A DNA stretch of 64,000 nucleotides from Granulosicoccus sp947495035 (GCF_050589605.1 NZ_JBNGOO010000004.1); one strand, 5' to 3'. Counted from the first letter of the stretch, positions 8,933 to 17,771 are shown. The notes: generated by a model not told the origin, from the letters alone. Translations and numbers: made by a program.

Positions 8933-9105
8933 GCCCGCAGCATACCGGCCCGAGCAGCCTTCTGTGTGACCGGCGGGCCGGAAAGTTACCTGACGAGCGC
9001 GTTTTCCAAGGCATACTGGCCCTCGGTGCTGCATGCTATTCTGTACAGGATCTTTCATGCAGGTACACACCTGCCGCATCAAGCCGAGGCTACAGGCAAA
9101 TTTTC

Positions 9106-9963
9106 GTGAGCTACATCATTCCATTGATTGCAGTCGCGCTCTACAGCCTTGCCAGCGCACTGCTGACCCGATCACTGGCCCATCAGGCACCCCGATTCGA
9201 CCAGATGATCATGTCCGGCGGTCCGAACAGCCCTGACAGCACGCATGGGGCTGCGGCTCGCGGGGGTCGACGCCGCAAGACCTTACTGCTGGCAGCCGTT
9301 GCCGCGCTGCTGCACGGCTGGCTCGTTTATCGGCAAGCAGGCCTGCCCGGGGCACTGTCCCTGCCGTTACTCACGGCCATTGCCGCCACCACCCTGACCA
9401 TCGTGTTGCTGCACATCCTGCTATGTCTCCGGCAGCCGGCCGACTACCTGGGTATTGCCGTCTACCCGCTGGCAGCGATTTCCCTGATCAGCAGTCATGC
9501 GTCAGCCGGCGGCACCCCCATCGAGGGCAGTGCCGTGCAGATCCATGTCTTCCTGTCGCTGGTATCCTACGCCATGCTTGCCCTGGCGGCCGCGCAGGCC
9601 GTTCTGGTGGCCATCCAGATCCGTTTCCTGTCTCGCCACAAACCGGGGGGCTTCATGCGCGCGCTGCCGCCGCTGGATTCCACCGAGGAACTGCTTTTCA
9701 TCCTGTTCAGTACCGGATTCGTGCTGCTGACACTGAGTCTGGCCAGCGGATTCTTCTTCCTGGAGGACATGTTTGCCCAGCACCTGGTGCACAAAACCGT
9801 ATTATCTTGCATAGCTTGGGGCATTTTCGGCATATTACTGTTTGGCCGCTGGCAGTTCGGCTGGCGTGGCAAGAAAGCCGTGCACTGGACTCTGGCAGGC
9901 TTTGCGACGCTGGTGCTGGCCTACTTCGGCAGTAAAGTGGTGCTGGAGGTCGTGCTGCAATAA
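9106..9963 (+). CDS. ypjD: CcsA/YpjD-family inner-membrane protein
   Basis: This 285-residue protein, with a GTG start at 9106, has about eight hydrophobic helices. It belongs to the cytochrome c assembly (CcsA/CcmC-like) superfamily, with characteristic histidines such as IHVFLSLVSYAML and LVHKTVLSCIAWG. YpjD differs from true CcsA in lacking a dedicated haem-lyase partner. In Escherichia coli ypjD sits next to yfjD (corB) and opposite ffh, exactly as here, and links to the CorB magnesium-export function have been proposed. The usual length is about 265 residues; the extra residues lie in the first cytoplasmic loop. Confidence 0.85.
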   Translation: MSYIIPLIAVALYSLASALLTRSLAHQAPRFDQMIMSGGPNSPDSTHGAAARGGRRRKTLLLAAVAALLHGWLVYRQAGLPGALSLPLLTAIAATTLTIVLLHILLCLRQPADYLGIAVYPLAAISLISSHASAGGTPIEGSAVQIHVFLSLVSYAMLALAAAQAVLVAIQIRFLSRHKPGGFMRALPPLDSTEELLFILFSTGFVLLTLSLASGFFFLEDMFAQHLVHKTVLSCIAWGIFGILLFGRWQFGWRGKKAVHWTLAGFATLVLAYFGSKVVLEVVLQ

Positions 9964-10007
9964 CCTGCCGGAGTGCCTGCCTTACCGTGTAACAGAGCAC
10001 TTAGTTG

Positions 10008-10046
10008 GAATACGAGTATTCAAAACGGCTTACTCGTTGCTATAGT
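10008..10046 (+). promoter_or_regulatory. Candidate promoter region with inverted repeat upstream of corB
   Basis: GAATACGAGTATTC (10008-10021) is an inverted repeat with a 2-base centre. A TATAGT hexamer (10041-10046) follows at a distance suited to a -10 element. The -35 match is weak, so this is only a candidate for a separate corB promoter. Confidence 0.35.
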
Positions 10047-10075
10047 GCAATCATCCACAAGCAAAAGCAGGCCGG

Positions 10076-11386
10076 TTGTTCTTGAACAGCATACCCATCA
10101 GCGCACTGGTATCCATACTGGTCTTGCTGGTAATCATCTCAGGTTTCTTCTCGGGGTCTGAGACGGCACTGATGTCACTCAATCGTTATCGATTGCGTCA
10201 TCAAGCCAATAACGGGCACAAGGCAGCCCAGCGAACCGCCAAATTGCTGGAAAAACCCGACAGGCTCATCAGCCTCATTCTGCTCGGCAACAACTTCGTC
10301 AACATTCTGGCGTCTGCCATTGCCACCGTCATTGCCCTCCGGCTCATGGGCGAAGCCGGCATTGCGGTTGCTACCGGCCTGCTCACCATCATCATTCTGG
10401 TGTTTGCCGAAGTCACGCCGAAGACCTTTGCCACCCGGCGCGCGGAAAAATTCGCCTTCATTGCATCGGCCGTCTACGGTCCGCTGATGATCGCCACCTA
10501 CCCACTGGTTGCCGCGACCAACTGGGTCAGCACCCTGATCCTCAAGCTCCTGAAAACCGATGCTGTCAGCGATGACGAGCACCTGTCCAGCGAGGAACTG
10601 CGCACCGTACTCAACGAAACCGCCGGCATGATTCCGCAAAGACACCGGGAAATGCTGGTCAACATCCTCGATCTGGGCACGGTATCGGTCAACGACATCA
10701 TGGTGCCGCGTAATGAGGTGGTCGGTGTGGATCTGGCGGCCCCCTGGGACGAAGTGCTGCAGCAGCTGAGTGCCAGCACCCACAGCCGTCTGCTCATGTA
10801 CCGCGAGAGCATCGACAACGTGGTCGGTTTCCTGTACCTGCGCAACCTGCTGGAAGCGGTGCGTACCGGCAAGATCACACGCCAGTATGTCGAAAGTGTC
10901 ATTCGCGAGCCCTACTTCATTCCCGAAGGCACCACGCTGACGGTACAACTGCTGAATTTTCAGCGCGAAAAGCGCCGCATGGGTCTGGTCGTGGATGAAT
11001 ACGGCGACATCCAGGGCATGCTGACCCTGGAAGACATCCTCGAAGAGATCGTCGGAGAATTCGACAACGACCCGCAAATCTCGCCCCCCGAGATTCGCCC
11101 TCAGCCCGACGGCAGCTACATCGTCGATGGCACCGCCCAGGTACGGAATCTGAACCGCTCGCTGAACTGGGCACTGCCATCGGAAGGACCGAAGACGCTC
11201 AACGGAATTGTGGTCGAACACTTCGAGAACTTCCCACCGCAAGGTGCGGTGTTCACTCTCAATGGTCACTCGATGACCATTCTCGCCGTAGAGGACAACA
11301 AGGTGCAGCAGGTACGCATCGATCCTGCCCTGCAGGATGAGAGCGAAGAGGAAAACCGCAGTTCACGCGCTGCCGCCGGCGACTGA
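10076..11386 (+). CDS. corB: CNNM/CorB-family magnesium/cobalt transporter (YfjD)
   Basis: The 436-residue protein has the full CorB layout. A DUF21 membrane domain spans about 8-190 (SGFFSGSETALMSLNRYRLRH, GNNFVNILASA). A CBS-domain pair spans about 205-335 (DIMVPRNEV, GLVVDEYGDIQGMLTLEDIL). A C-terminal CorC_HlyC domain spans about 350-425. It closely tracks Escherichia coli YfjD throughout. Family members export or counter-transport magnesium. The start is uncertain: TTG codons at 10076 and 10082 are both possible and no ATG lies nearby. It follows ypjD and precedes trmO. Confidence 0.92.
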   Translation: MFLNSIPISALVSILVLLVIISGFFSGSETALMSLNRYRLRHQANNGHKAAQRTAKLLEKPDRLISLILLGNNFVNILASAIATVIALRLMGEAGIAVATGLLTIIILVFAEVTPKTFATRRAEKFAFIASAVYGPLMIATYPLVAATNWVSTLILKLLKTDAVSDDEHLSSEELRTVLNETAGMIPQRHREMLVNILDLGTVSVNDIMVPRNEVVGVDLAAPWDEVLQQLSASTHSRLLMYRESIDNVVGFLYLRNLLEAVRTGKITRQYVESVIREPYFIPEGTTLTVQLLNFQREKRRMGLVVDEYGDIQGMLTLEDILEEIVGEFDNDPQISPPEIRPQPDGSYIVDGTAQVRNLNRSLNWALPSEGPKTLNGIVVEHFENFPPQGAVFTLNGHSMTILAVEDNKVQQVRIDPALQDESEEENRSSRAAAGD

Positions 11387-11486
11387 TACTCCACGACCCG
11401 TCTTGCCCGATGACGGGCTCTCGGGTGGGATCTGCCCCTGCCGACTCATGGCAGACCTGCCTGGTCTTCAATGCTCGAAACCACTG

Positions 11487-12224
11487 ATGCTCAGCGATAC
11501 CTTTTCCATGGATGCCATCGCCACCATCCGCTCTTGCTACAGCCAGCGCTTCGGCATCCCGAGACAGCCTGGCCTCGTGGACAGCGCCGTGGCAGCCATC
11601 GAGTTCGAACCCACCAGGGACAACGAACTGGCACTGCGGGACCTCGGCTCCTTCTCCCATCTGTGGGTGGTGTTCGTCTTTCATGGCCAGAGCTATTCAC
11701 GATTCAAGCCCCTGGTACAGCCACCGCGACTCGGCGGCAAGAAGACCATGGGGGTCTATGCCACGCGCAGTCCCAATCGACCCAACCCGATCGGGCTGAG
11801 CGCCGTGGCCCTGCGCGACGTCAGGTTCGACAAGGATCGGTTTCGTGTCCTGGTGGATGGTGGTGACTTTCTCGATGGCACGCCGGTACTGGATATCAAG
11901 CCCTATGTGCCGTTTGTCGATGCCATACCGGACGCCAGGTCCGACTGGGCAACCCAGCTTCAGGATGGCCTCGAGGTTGGCTGGACAGTGCAAGCGCTGC
12001 AACGACTGGCCGAGATCGAGCCCGGCTGCGACCTCGTGGCAACCGGCTCACTCGGTCTGCAAAGGCTGATCGAGCAGACATTGGCTCAGGATCCACGTCC
12101 GGCCTACGAGCGTGGCAAGGACGGTAAACCCGGGCAACACTGGGGTGTTCTGGTCGGCCCTGTCGACGTGATGTTCGAAGTCAGCCAGGGCCGCGTGATG
12201 GTCGTGTCGATCAAACGCTCATGA
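11487..12224 (+). CDS. trmO: TrmO (TsaA/YaeB), tRNA t6A37 N6-methyltransferase
   Basis: TrmO transfers a methyl group from S-adenosylmethionine to N6 of t6A37 in threonine tRNAs. From the ATG at 11487 the protein has 245 residues, against about 235 in Escherichia coli; an ATG at 11508 is also possible. Family blocks are IRSCYSQRFGIPRQPGLV near the N-terminus, FSHLWVVFVFH, PPRLGGKKTMGVYATRSPNRPNPIGLS-type segments, DGTPVLDIKPYVPFVDA, and the C-terminal LAQDPRPAY domain. The reading frame extends upstream over the corB end but those residues do not resemble the family. It may be co-transcribed with corB. Confidence 0.93.
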   Translation: MLSDTFSMDAIATIRSCYSQRFGIPRQPGLVDSAVAAIEFEPTRDNELALRDLGSFSHLWVVFVFHGQSYSRFKPLVQPPRLGGKKTMGVYATRSPNRPNPIGLSAVALRDVRFDKDRFRVLVDGGDFLDGTPVLDIKPYVPFVDAIPDARSDWATQLQDGLEVGWTVQALQRLAEIEPGCDLVATGSLGLQRLIEQTLAQDPRPAYERGKDGKPGQHWGVLVGPVDVMFEVSQGRVMVVSIKRS

Positions 12225-12241
12225 GTGGAGTATCGGCGATG

Positions 12242-13297
12242 CTATTTTTCATCGACCACGATGGTATTGCCGCTGTCTCCTGCCAGCAGGCGCACCAGGT
12301 GGAAAATTGCCAAGGGGTCTTCACCGTGTTTGGCCACGATCGCTGCAAACGCCTGCTTTGCTGACGGATCATCGGATTCGAGTTTCTCGTAGGCCGCGTT
12401 GTACGCCGCCACCACCGAACTGCACATCTGCTCCGGCGCCAGCGGCTCGAACACCTTCAGGCCGGAGGTCTTGCCTTTCAGAATGAGTGTGCCTACCGGA
12501 CGACCGATGAAGCCGGTGATGCCGTCAACCACCGTGGCGCTGGCGCAGATTCTCGTCCCCAGATGCTTGTTGACCGATTCCAGCCTGGCGGCGGTATTGA
12601 CCGTATCGCCATACGCGGTGTAATTGAAGAACACTTCGCCCCCGAAATTGCCCACCGTCGCCGCGCCCTTGTGCAGGCCGATTCGCGTGACCCCCAGATG
12701 AATGCCCTCTTCCGCCTTCTGCCTGCGGAACGACTCGGAGAAGGCATCGATCTCCAGCGCACAAGCCAGACCACTGGCAGCCTGTTCCGGCTGTTCCACC
12801 GGTGCCCCGAAGATGACATGCAAGGCATCGCCGACGATCTTGTCGGTCGTCCCGCCATGACGAAAGACGATCTGCGTCATGTTGTCCAGATACTCGTTCA
12901 ACAGGGGAACGGTCACGACAGGATCATGTGTCTCCACCAGCGCGGTGAAATCGGCAATATCGGTGAACAGGAAGGTCAGCTCGCGCCGCTCCCCACCCAG
13001 ACCCAGAAAATCCGGATCGACGACCAGTTGTTCAGCCAGATTGGGGGAAAAGTAACGCGACAGGGTTGCCTTGGCCGTTTCTGCCGCATTTCTCAGGCGG
13101 CGCAATTCCTCATCATTGCGATCACTGACACGCAACAGTCGCCGAGTCACCTTGAACAACTTGCAGTATTCATGCAGCAACGATTCGACCATCTGCCGAT
13201 TGTCCGGATCCTGGTCCGCACCTTTCCTCGCCAGCCACGCATTGGTCGCCGCTATCGTCTGTTCCTCCTGCGTGAAAAGGTCAGCGGTGGACATCAC
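12242..13297 (-). CDS. Class III adenylate cyclase, third gene of a Sia-type operon
   Basis: The 351-residue soluble protein has a helical N-terminus (1-75), the linker LSRYFSPNLAEQLV (79-92) common in class III cyclases, and a cyclase homology domain (about 104-290). All six functional residues are visible: metal ligands Asp113 and Asp157, adenine-selecting Lys153 and Thr227, and transition-state Asn234 and Arg238. This predicts an active cAMP-forming enzyme. Its start overlaps the siaC stop by four bases (ATGA), so it is translationally coupled. In Pseudomonas aeruginosa the corresponding place is held by the GGDEF protein SiaD. Control of this cyclase by SiaC is inference. Confidence 0.88.
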   Translation of the reverse strand: MMSTADLFTQEEQTIAATNAWLARKGADQDPDNRQMVESLLHEYCKLFKVTRRLLRVSDRNDEELRRLRNAAETAKATLSRYFSPNLAEQLVVDPDFLGLGGERRELTFLFTDIADFTALVETHDPVVTVPLLNEYLDNMTQIVFRHGGTTDKIVGDALHVIFGAPVEQPEQAASGLACALEIDAFSESFRRQKAEEGIHLGVTRIGLHKGAATVGNFGGEVFFNYTAYGDTVNTAARLESVNKHLGTRICASATVVDGITGFIGRPVGTLILKGKTSGLKVFEPLAPEQMCSSVVAAYNAAYEKLESDDPSAKQAFAAIVAKHGEDPLAIFHLVRLLAGDSGNTIVVDEK

Positions 13298-13677
13298 ACC
13301 ACCATTCGTTCGAGTCTGAAATTGACCTCACGCAAATCCTCCCCGAAATCCACACCGAGTTCCTCCATGGTGTCGTCTTCAGGGTCATGGAACCAGTACA
13401 CGTCCACCCGGCAACCGCGGGATGCCGCCTGATCCAGCTTGTCCATGAGCAACATGATTGCCTTGGCACTGCTGCTGTTGAAATAGATGAGTTCGAAATC
13501 GAAGCGACAGTGCGTCGGGGACGCCTGCAGATAGGCATCCAGCGCATCGAACAGGGGGTAGTAGAAACGGGTGACATCCTCCGGATACGACTCGCCGATC
13601 AGACGAAATCGGTGCTCCGGAAAATTGAAGGAGACTTGCGGAGTTCTGGTCGTTGCGGGTATCTCGAGTGCATCCAT
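13294..13677 (-). CDS. siaC: SiaC-family regulatory phosphoprotein (DUF1987)
   Basis: From the ATG at 13677, preceded by a GAGAG ribosome site, the product has 127 residues, the usual SiaC length. It opens MDALEIPATTRTPQVSFNF and carries the diagnostic block IYFNSSSAKAIMLLMDKL, followed by VDVYWFHDPEDDTMEELG. In SiaC of Pseudomonas aeruginosa the phospho-switch residue is Thr68; here residue 68 is Ser in FNSSSA. The unphosphorylated form of SiaC binds and activates its cyclase. The gene lies between siaB (16-base gap) and the adenylate cyclase (4-base overlap), so all three are one operon. Confidence 0.85.
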   Translation of the reverse strand: MDALEIPATTRTPQVSFNFPEHRFRLIGESYPEDVTRFYYPLFDALDAYLQASPTHCRFDFELIYFNSSSAKAIMLLMDKLDQAASRGCRVDVYWFHDPEDDTMEELGVDFGEDLREVNFRLERMVV

Positions 13678-13693
13678 GATGATGGCATCTCTC

Positions 13694-14257
13694 TCAGATG
13701 GTTGCCTTGATGGCAAAGAACGTGTGCTCATCATCCACTTCCTCGAATTCGAATTCAATAGGCCTGGATGTTCGTCGGGCGATCTCCATGAACCCGACTC
13801 CGGCCCCTTCCTCCAGCTCCTGCAGATTGCGCAGCTGCGATTTATAGGCAATCTTCAGCTCTTCCGGCGATTTGTTCTGCAAATCCGTCAACCTGGCTCG
13901 AATACCGGGTACATCGGCTGCCACAATCAGGTTACCCGAATGAATGATGAAGTCATCACCCACCTGACCGATGGTCAGGATGCCGTAGCGGGAGTGGTCG
14001 TCTGCATTTTTCAACGGTTTATCCTGTTCGGCAGAAGCCTGTCGCGCCGAATAGCGGATAATGTTCTGCATCTGCTCGACAAACACGGCAAATATGCTGC
14101 GAGTGGTCCTGGTATCGACATCTTCGCTCTCCAGCTTGTTCTTCAGCGCCGAACCGATACCCGTGAGTATGTTTTCGGTGATACAGCCGCAATAGGCGAA
14201 GGTAATGCCTTGTGAGTGCAATTGTGACTGCAGCTCATTGAGTTTACTGGCTCTCAC
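13694..14257 (-). CDS. siaB: SiaB-family protein kinase (anti-sigma-factor-like ATPase fold)
   Basis: I place the start at the GTG at 14257, which follows a good GGGAG ribosome site by six bases; this gives 187 residues. The frame is also open to a TTG at 14299. The family is the SiaB kinase (DUF6272), a GHKL-type fold. The N-box-like EQMQNIIRYS (Glu61, Asn65) and a G-box GAGVG (151-155) are visible. SiaB phosphorylates SiaC and thereby silences the downstream cyclase. It is the first gene of the siaB-siaC-cyclase operon and is divergent from the phosphatase operon. Confidence 0.82.
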   Translation of the reverse strand: MRASKLNELQSQLHSQGITFAYCGCITENILTGIGSALKNKLESEDVDTRTTRSIFAVFVEQMQNIIRYSARQASAEQDKPLKNADDHSRYGILTIGQVGDDFIIHSGNLIVAADVPGIRARLTDLQNKSPEELKIAYKSQLRNLQELEEGAGVGFMEIARRTSRPIEFEFEEVDDEHTFFAIKATI

Positions 14258-14493
14258 TACTGTCTCCCTGGCCGGCACCCTCAGCGGGCAGAGGCACAAT
14301 GTGCTTCATGCTGCGGCGGATGCATTGAATCCGAGACTATTTAACAGTGTCGTCCACACGTCTACATATGTATCATAGAAATACAGCAATAAAAAACGAA
14401 TATTACTGCAACCCGAATACCGGGAAATTTCTGGTCGGTACCGGCAACTTGCCAAGCCACCGGCCGGACCGCTTGTTGCATCGGGAGACGTAC

Positions 14494-14886
14494 GTGAACA
14501 GGAAAACCGCATGGGCCAGCCTGATCATTCTGCTGTCGGGGCTGATGCTCTCGACAGCTCACGCAGCCAGACTCTCCACCGCACTGCAAGTCGAGCTGCA
14601 GACCGCCATGCTGACCTACAACGACTCCATCCTGAGCGACGGCAGCTACCTCTACCTTGACACGCGAACGGATACCATGCGCGTGATATATCCGGCCAAT
14701 GCCCATCCCTTCATCGTATCGCTGGGGGAGCACTATTTTGTCTGTTCCGAGTTCATCGATGACAACGGGGACTCCATCACGGCCGACTATCTCGTCAGGA
14801 AAATCCAGGGTAAATACAAGGTTGTGCAGATGATCATCGACGACAGGGAGTCATTGAGCAAGGCCATGAAAAAGGCGGGCCGTTAA
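14494..14886 (+). CDS. Small exported protein of unknown function, upstream of siaA
   Basis: I do not recognise this protein. From the GTG at 14494, preceded by GGGAG, it has 130 residues with a signal peptide (residues 1-24, cleavage after AHA). The open frame reaches back to 14347, but that part has no signal and a poor start. The mature part (about 105 residues) begins RLSTALQVELQTAML and contains YLYLDTRTDTMRVIYPANAHPFIV and HYFVCSEFIDDNGD, with a single cysteine. It ends 13 bases before the phosphatase gene. A periplasmic sensor or inhibitor acting on the SiaA-like periplasmic domain is a reasonable guess, not a demonstrated role. Confidence 0.75.
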   Translation: MNRKTAWASLIILLSGLMLSTAHAARLSTALQVELQTAMLTYNDSILSDGSYLYLDTRTDTMRVIYPANAHPFIVSLGEHYFVCSEFIDDNGDSITADYLVRKIQGKYKVVQMIIDDRESLSKAMKKAGR

Positions 14887-14899
14887 TCTGGCACTACCG

Positions 14900-16423
14900 A
14901 TGAACCCGTTTGATGCCGCCCTGTCACTGTTCAGGCGACACATATTCTTCAAGTACATCGCGGCCACCCTGATACTCGGCATTCTGGGAAATGCCGTGGT
15001 GCTGGTCCTGTACCTGCAATATCGCAAGACCGACCAGAGTGGACAGATTGCCGCAGAGATCGCAACGGTTGCCAATCGCCTGGCCAGGCCCGCATCCGAT
15101 CTTCTTCGAGCTGGGGACATCCCGAAATCCCGGGAGCTTCTGTCGATCTTTGCCGCCTATCCCTACGTGATCTGCACGGATCTGCGGATCGAGGCCAGCG
15201 AAGCACCTGCCGTGTCATGGCCGGTGATCGGCTGTTCACGCATCAGAAAACCGGGCAGAAGCATCGATGTCAGCCTGCCCGGTGTCGGCACGGCGGCCAG
15301 CATGCATGTGCGCATCGACCCCGTTGTTCTGACGAACAGGCTGACAAGAGAGTTTGCCGTACTTGCATTGTTGGGAACGATAGGAGGACTGGCACTGACG
15401 CTGGCAGGCATTGCCGCCTTTCTGTGGTTCATCAATCGCCCGCTGAAGCTGTTGCTGACTGCCATCGAGCAGTTCGAGCAGGAGGGTGTACCACGACACG
15501 CCGACTACCACTCCAACGACGAGATCGGCAAGCTCATCAGCAGTTACAACTCCATGCTGGACCGCGAAACAGAGCGCGTCACCGAAATCCGTGAAGCTCA
15601 CGAGTCGATCCTCGACAGCGTGAACTACGCGACTCGCATTCAGCGCGGCCTGCTGCCCACCCACAGTCAGCTCTCGGAGGCCTTCGCCGAGCATTCGGTG
15701 CTCTGGCAGCCCAGAGACCTTGTCGGAGGTGACATCTACTGGATCAACACCCGCAAACAGGGAACGACCATCGCCATCGTCGACTGTACCGGACATGGTG
15801 TGCCCGGTGGGTTCATGAGCATGCTGGCCATTGCCTCTCTGGAAAGAATACTCTCCGAGGATGACAGTCTGTCGCCGGCGGCCATTCTGACGAGACTGAG
15901 CGACCTGACCAAGGGTCTGCTGAATCAGTACTCGACCGATGCCCGATCGAACGATGGCATGGATGCGGCCATTTGCATGATCGACAGAGACTCCGGCAGT
16001 GGCGTATTCGCAGGTGCACACTTGTCATTGACGATCTGTTCCGAGCAGGGCACCTCCCGCATCAGGGGCGACCGCCTGAGCCTCGGATATGCGGATACGC
16101 CCGGCAACCCGCAGTTCCAGGAGACGCGCTTTGCGTTGAGCGCAGACACCAGACTGTTGCTGCATACCGACGGCATCATCGACCAGGTGGGTGGGGCACG
16201 CGGGATCGCCTTCGGCTACAAGCGCTTCGCCTCGATTGTCCGGCAACACCGTGCTGACAGCCTGACAACCCTGACCGAGGCACTGGAACGCGAATTTGCC
16301 GAATACGCTGCCGGTGAACCAAGACGGGATGATCTTACCGTCCTTGCCTTTCGGCCTGCGCTGTCTGCCGCCAGCGCAGGTGTAGCGGCGCAAGCCACCC
16401 TGCCAGCGGAAAATGCCGTCTGA
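14900..16423 (+). CDS. siaA: SiaA-like membrane PP2C/SpoIIE phosphatase with HAMP domain
   Basis: The 507-residue protein has TM1 (about 19-39), a periplasmic domain of about 110 residues, TM2 (153-178), a HAMP region (179-230), and a SpoIIE-type PP2C phosphatase domain (about 265-490). Metal-binding motifs are DLVGGD (273-278), DCTGHGVPGG (295-304), GMDAA, HTDGI and the final RDDLTV. SiaA dephosphorylates SiaC and so switches the cyclase on in response to an external cue. It is paired with the small exported protein upstream and is divergent from siaB-siaC-cyclase. The periplasmic loop has two cysteines that might form a disulfide. Confidence 0.87.
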   Translation: MNPFDAALSLFRRHIFFKYIAATLILGILGNAVVLVLYLQYRKTDQSGQIAAEIATVANRLARPASDLLRAGDIPKSRELLSIFAAYPYVICTDLRIEASEAPAVSWPVIGCSRIRKPGRSIDVSLPGVGTAASMHVRIDPVVLTNRLTREFAVLALLGTIGGLALTLAGIAAFLWFINRPLKLLLTAIEQFEQEGVPRHADYHSNDEIGKLISSYNSMLDRETERVTEIREAHESILDSVNYATRIQRGLLPTHSQLSEAFAEHSVLWQPRDLVGGDIYWINTRKQGTTIAIVDCTGHGVPGGFMSMLAIASLERILSEDDSLSPAAILTRLSDLTKGLLNQYSTDARSNDGMDAAICMIDRDSGSGVFAGAHLSLTICSEQGTSRIRGDRLSLGYADTPGNPQFQETRFALSADTRLLLHTDGIIDQVGGARGIAFGYKRFASIVRQHRADSLTTLTEALEREFAEYAAGEPRRDDLTVLAFRPALSAASAGVAAQATLPAENAV

Positions 16424-16513
16424 CGAGTTCAGGCCGGGCTGGAGTCCTGCCGGCATTCGTGTAGAGTTGTCAGCACTGGGTCTGAAAGATCGCTATCGGA
16501 GACGAGACATTTC

Positions 16514-17731
16514 ATGGAAAACCTGCTTACCCTGATCATCTCCTTTGGCATTCTCATGGCCTTCGTGCTCGTGGTGTTCTGCGTGATCAAATGGTGGAAC
16601 ATGCCGGTCATCGGTGTCACTCCCGTGTCGCTGTTCACGTTCATCGCCATTCTGTTCACCTCGGGTCTGGATGTCGGGCTGATCATGTTTCCGCTGGGCG
16701 AGTTCCCGATGTATGCCGATACCGCCAGTGCGCCGGAATACGGCTTCACCAATCCGCTGGCCATCGAGTTCGGCTTCTGGGGCTTTCTCATCTGGGCGTT
16801 CTACTTTCTCACCAGCTTCTATTTCTGCGTGATCGAACCCAAGGTCAGATTCTTCGAGATTCCGCTGGTGAAGATACTCAACAACATGGTGATCATCGGC
16901 ACCTGCGCCTTCACCGCCAGCCTTTTTCTGGTCTATCTGCCGTCCTACATCCCGGAAATCGGGGACGGTGAAAGTGTGGTGGCAACCTTCTACGTCATCG
17001 TGTTCTGTGTCATTCTGGCGGCCGCCTACTCCAGTACCGATATCCGTTACGTCAGGATTCTCAGTGTCGGCTCCACCGTTCTGTTTGCCGCGCTCATCAT
17101 TCTGATGTGGGCATCAGGCTCCATCGGACCGGGAGAGCTGGGTGCCAACATCAGCCTGCTGAGTGGCTACTTCACCAATCTGCACAAGTTCATCATTCCG
17201 ATCAACGCCTATCACGAGTTCTACCTGTTCTGGTGGTTCGCCTGGTCCATCATGATCGGTCAGTTCACTTCCCGATTCGTGGGTGGCATGCGGACACAGT
17301 ATCTGTTGCTGGCATTGCTGGTCATTCCGTCCATTCCACTGGGTATCTGGTTCTCCATTCTGTACCACTTCAGTGCCAACGAGATCGATACCACCGGTCT
17401 TCTGAACGCGGCGATGATCATCGTGGGCATCACCTTCGTGATCAACTCGCTTGACAGTCTGATCCGGCTCTACTCCGACAATCTGTCCATCACCACGCAA
17501 CGCTTCGGCAAACTGCCGTATATTGCCGGCAATGTGGTGGTGCTGTTCGGCCTGACGCTGCTCTTCCAGAGCCAGTGGCTGCAGATCCAGTGGATCGGCG
17601 CCGTGGTTGTCGGCATCTATCTGGCCTGCGTGATTTTCATCGTTGTCACGAAGCGCCGGGAGGTCCTGTCATTGACATCCTCGCCACCCGAAAATACCCT
17701 CGACTTCACCAGAATCGATACCGTTCACTAA
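16514..17731 (+). CDS. Short, divergent BCCT-family transporter
   Basis: This 405-residue inner-membrane protein has about eleven or twelve hydrophobic segments. The core WWFAWSIMIGQFTSRFVGG matches the BCCT signature helix (in BetP, WWVSWSPFVGMF), followed by the expected VIPSIPLGIWFSILYH. An early FGFWGFLIWAFYFLTSFYF block resembles the HPWAIYAIVGLAIAY helix. BCCT carriers move betaine, choline, carnitine or related trimethylammonium compounds. Typical members have 500 or more residues; this one lacks the long termini used in osmosensing and departs from the aromatic-box consensus, so the substrate is open. A GGAGACGAGACATTTC leader precedes the ATG. phaC follows. Confidence 0.75.
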   Translation: MENLLTLIISFGILMAFVLVVFCVIKWWNMPVIGVTPVSLFTFIAILFTSGLDVGLIMFPLGEFPMYADTASAPEYGFTNPLAIEFGFWGFLIWAFYFLTSFYFCVIEPKVRFFEIPLVKILNNMVIIGTCAFTASLFLVYLPSYIPEIGDGESVVATFYVIVFCVILAAAYSSTDIRYVRILSVGSTVLFAALIILMWASGSIGPGELGANISLLSGYFTNLHKFIIPINAYHEFYLFWWFAWSIMIGQFTSRFVGGMRTQYLLLALLVIPSIPLGIWFSILYHFSANEIDTTGLLNAAMIIVGITFVINSLDSLIRLYSDNLSITTQRFGKLPYIAGNVVVLFGLTLLFQSQWLQIQWIGAVVVGIYLACVIFIVVTKRREVLSLTSSPPENTLDFTRIDTVH

Positions 17732-17771
17732 CACGCCACAAGGACGTGTCGGGGAGCACCGGATAGATACC

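Noticed and set aside
14245..14309. Short leader-like open frame (about 20 codons) overlapping the siaB start
   Set aside because: It has no visible ribosome site and the siaB GTG has its own; the evidence is too thin for a coding call.
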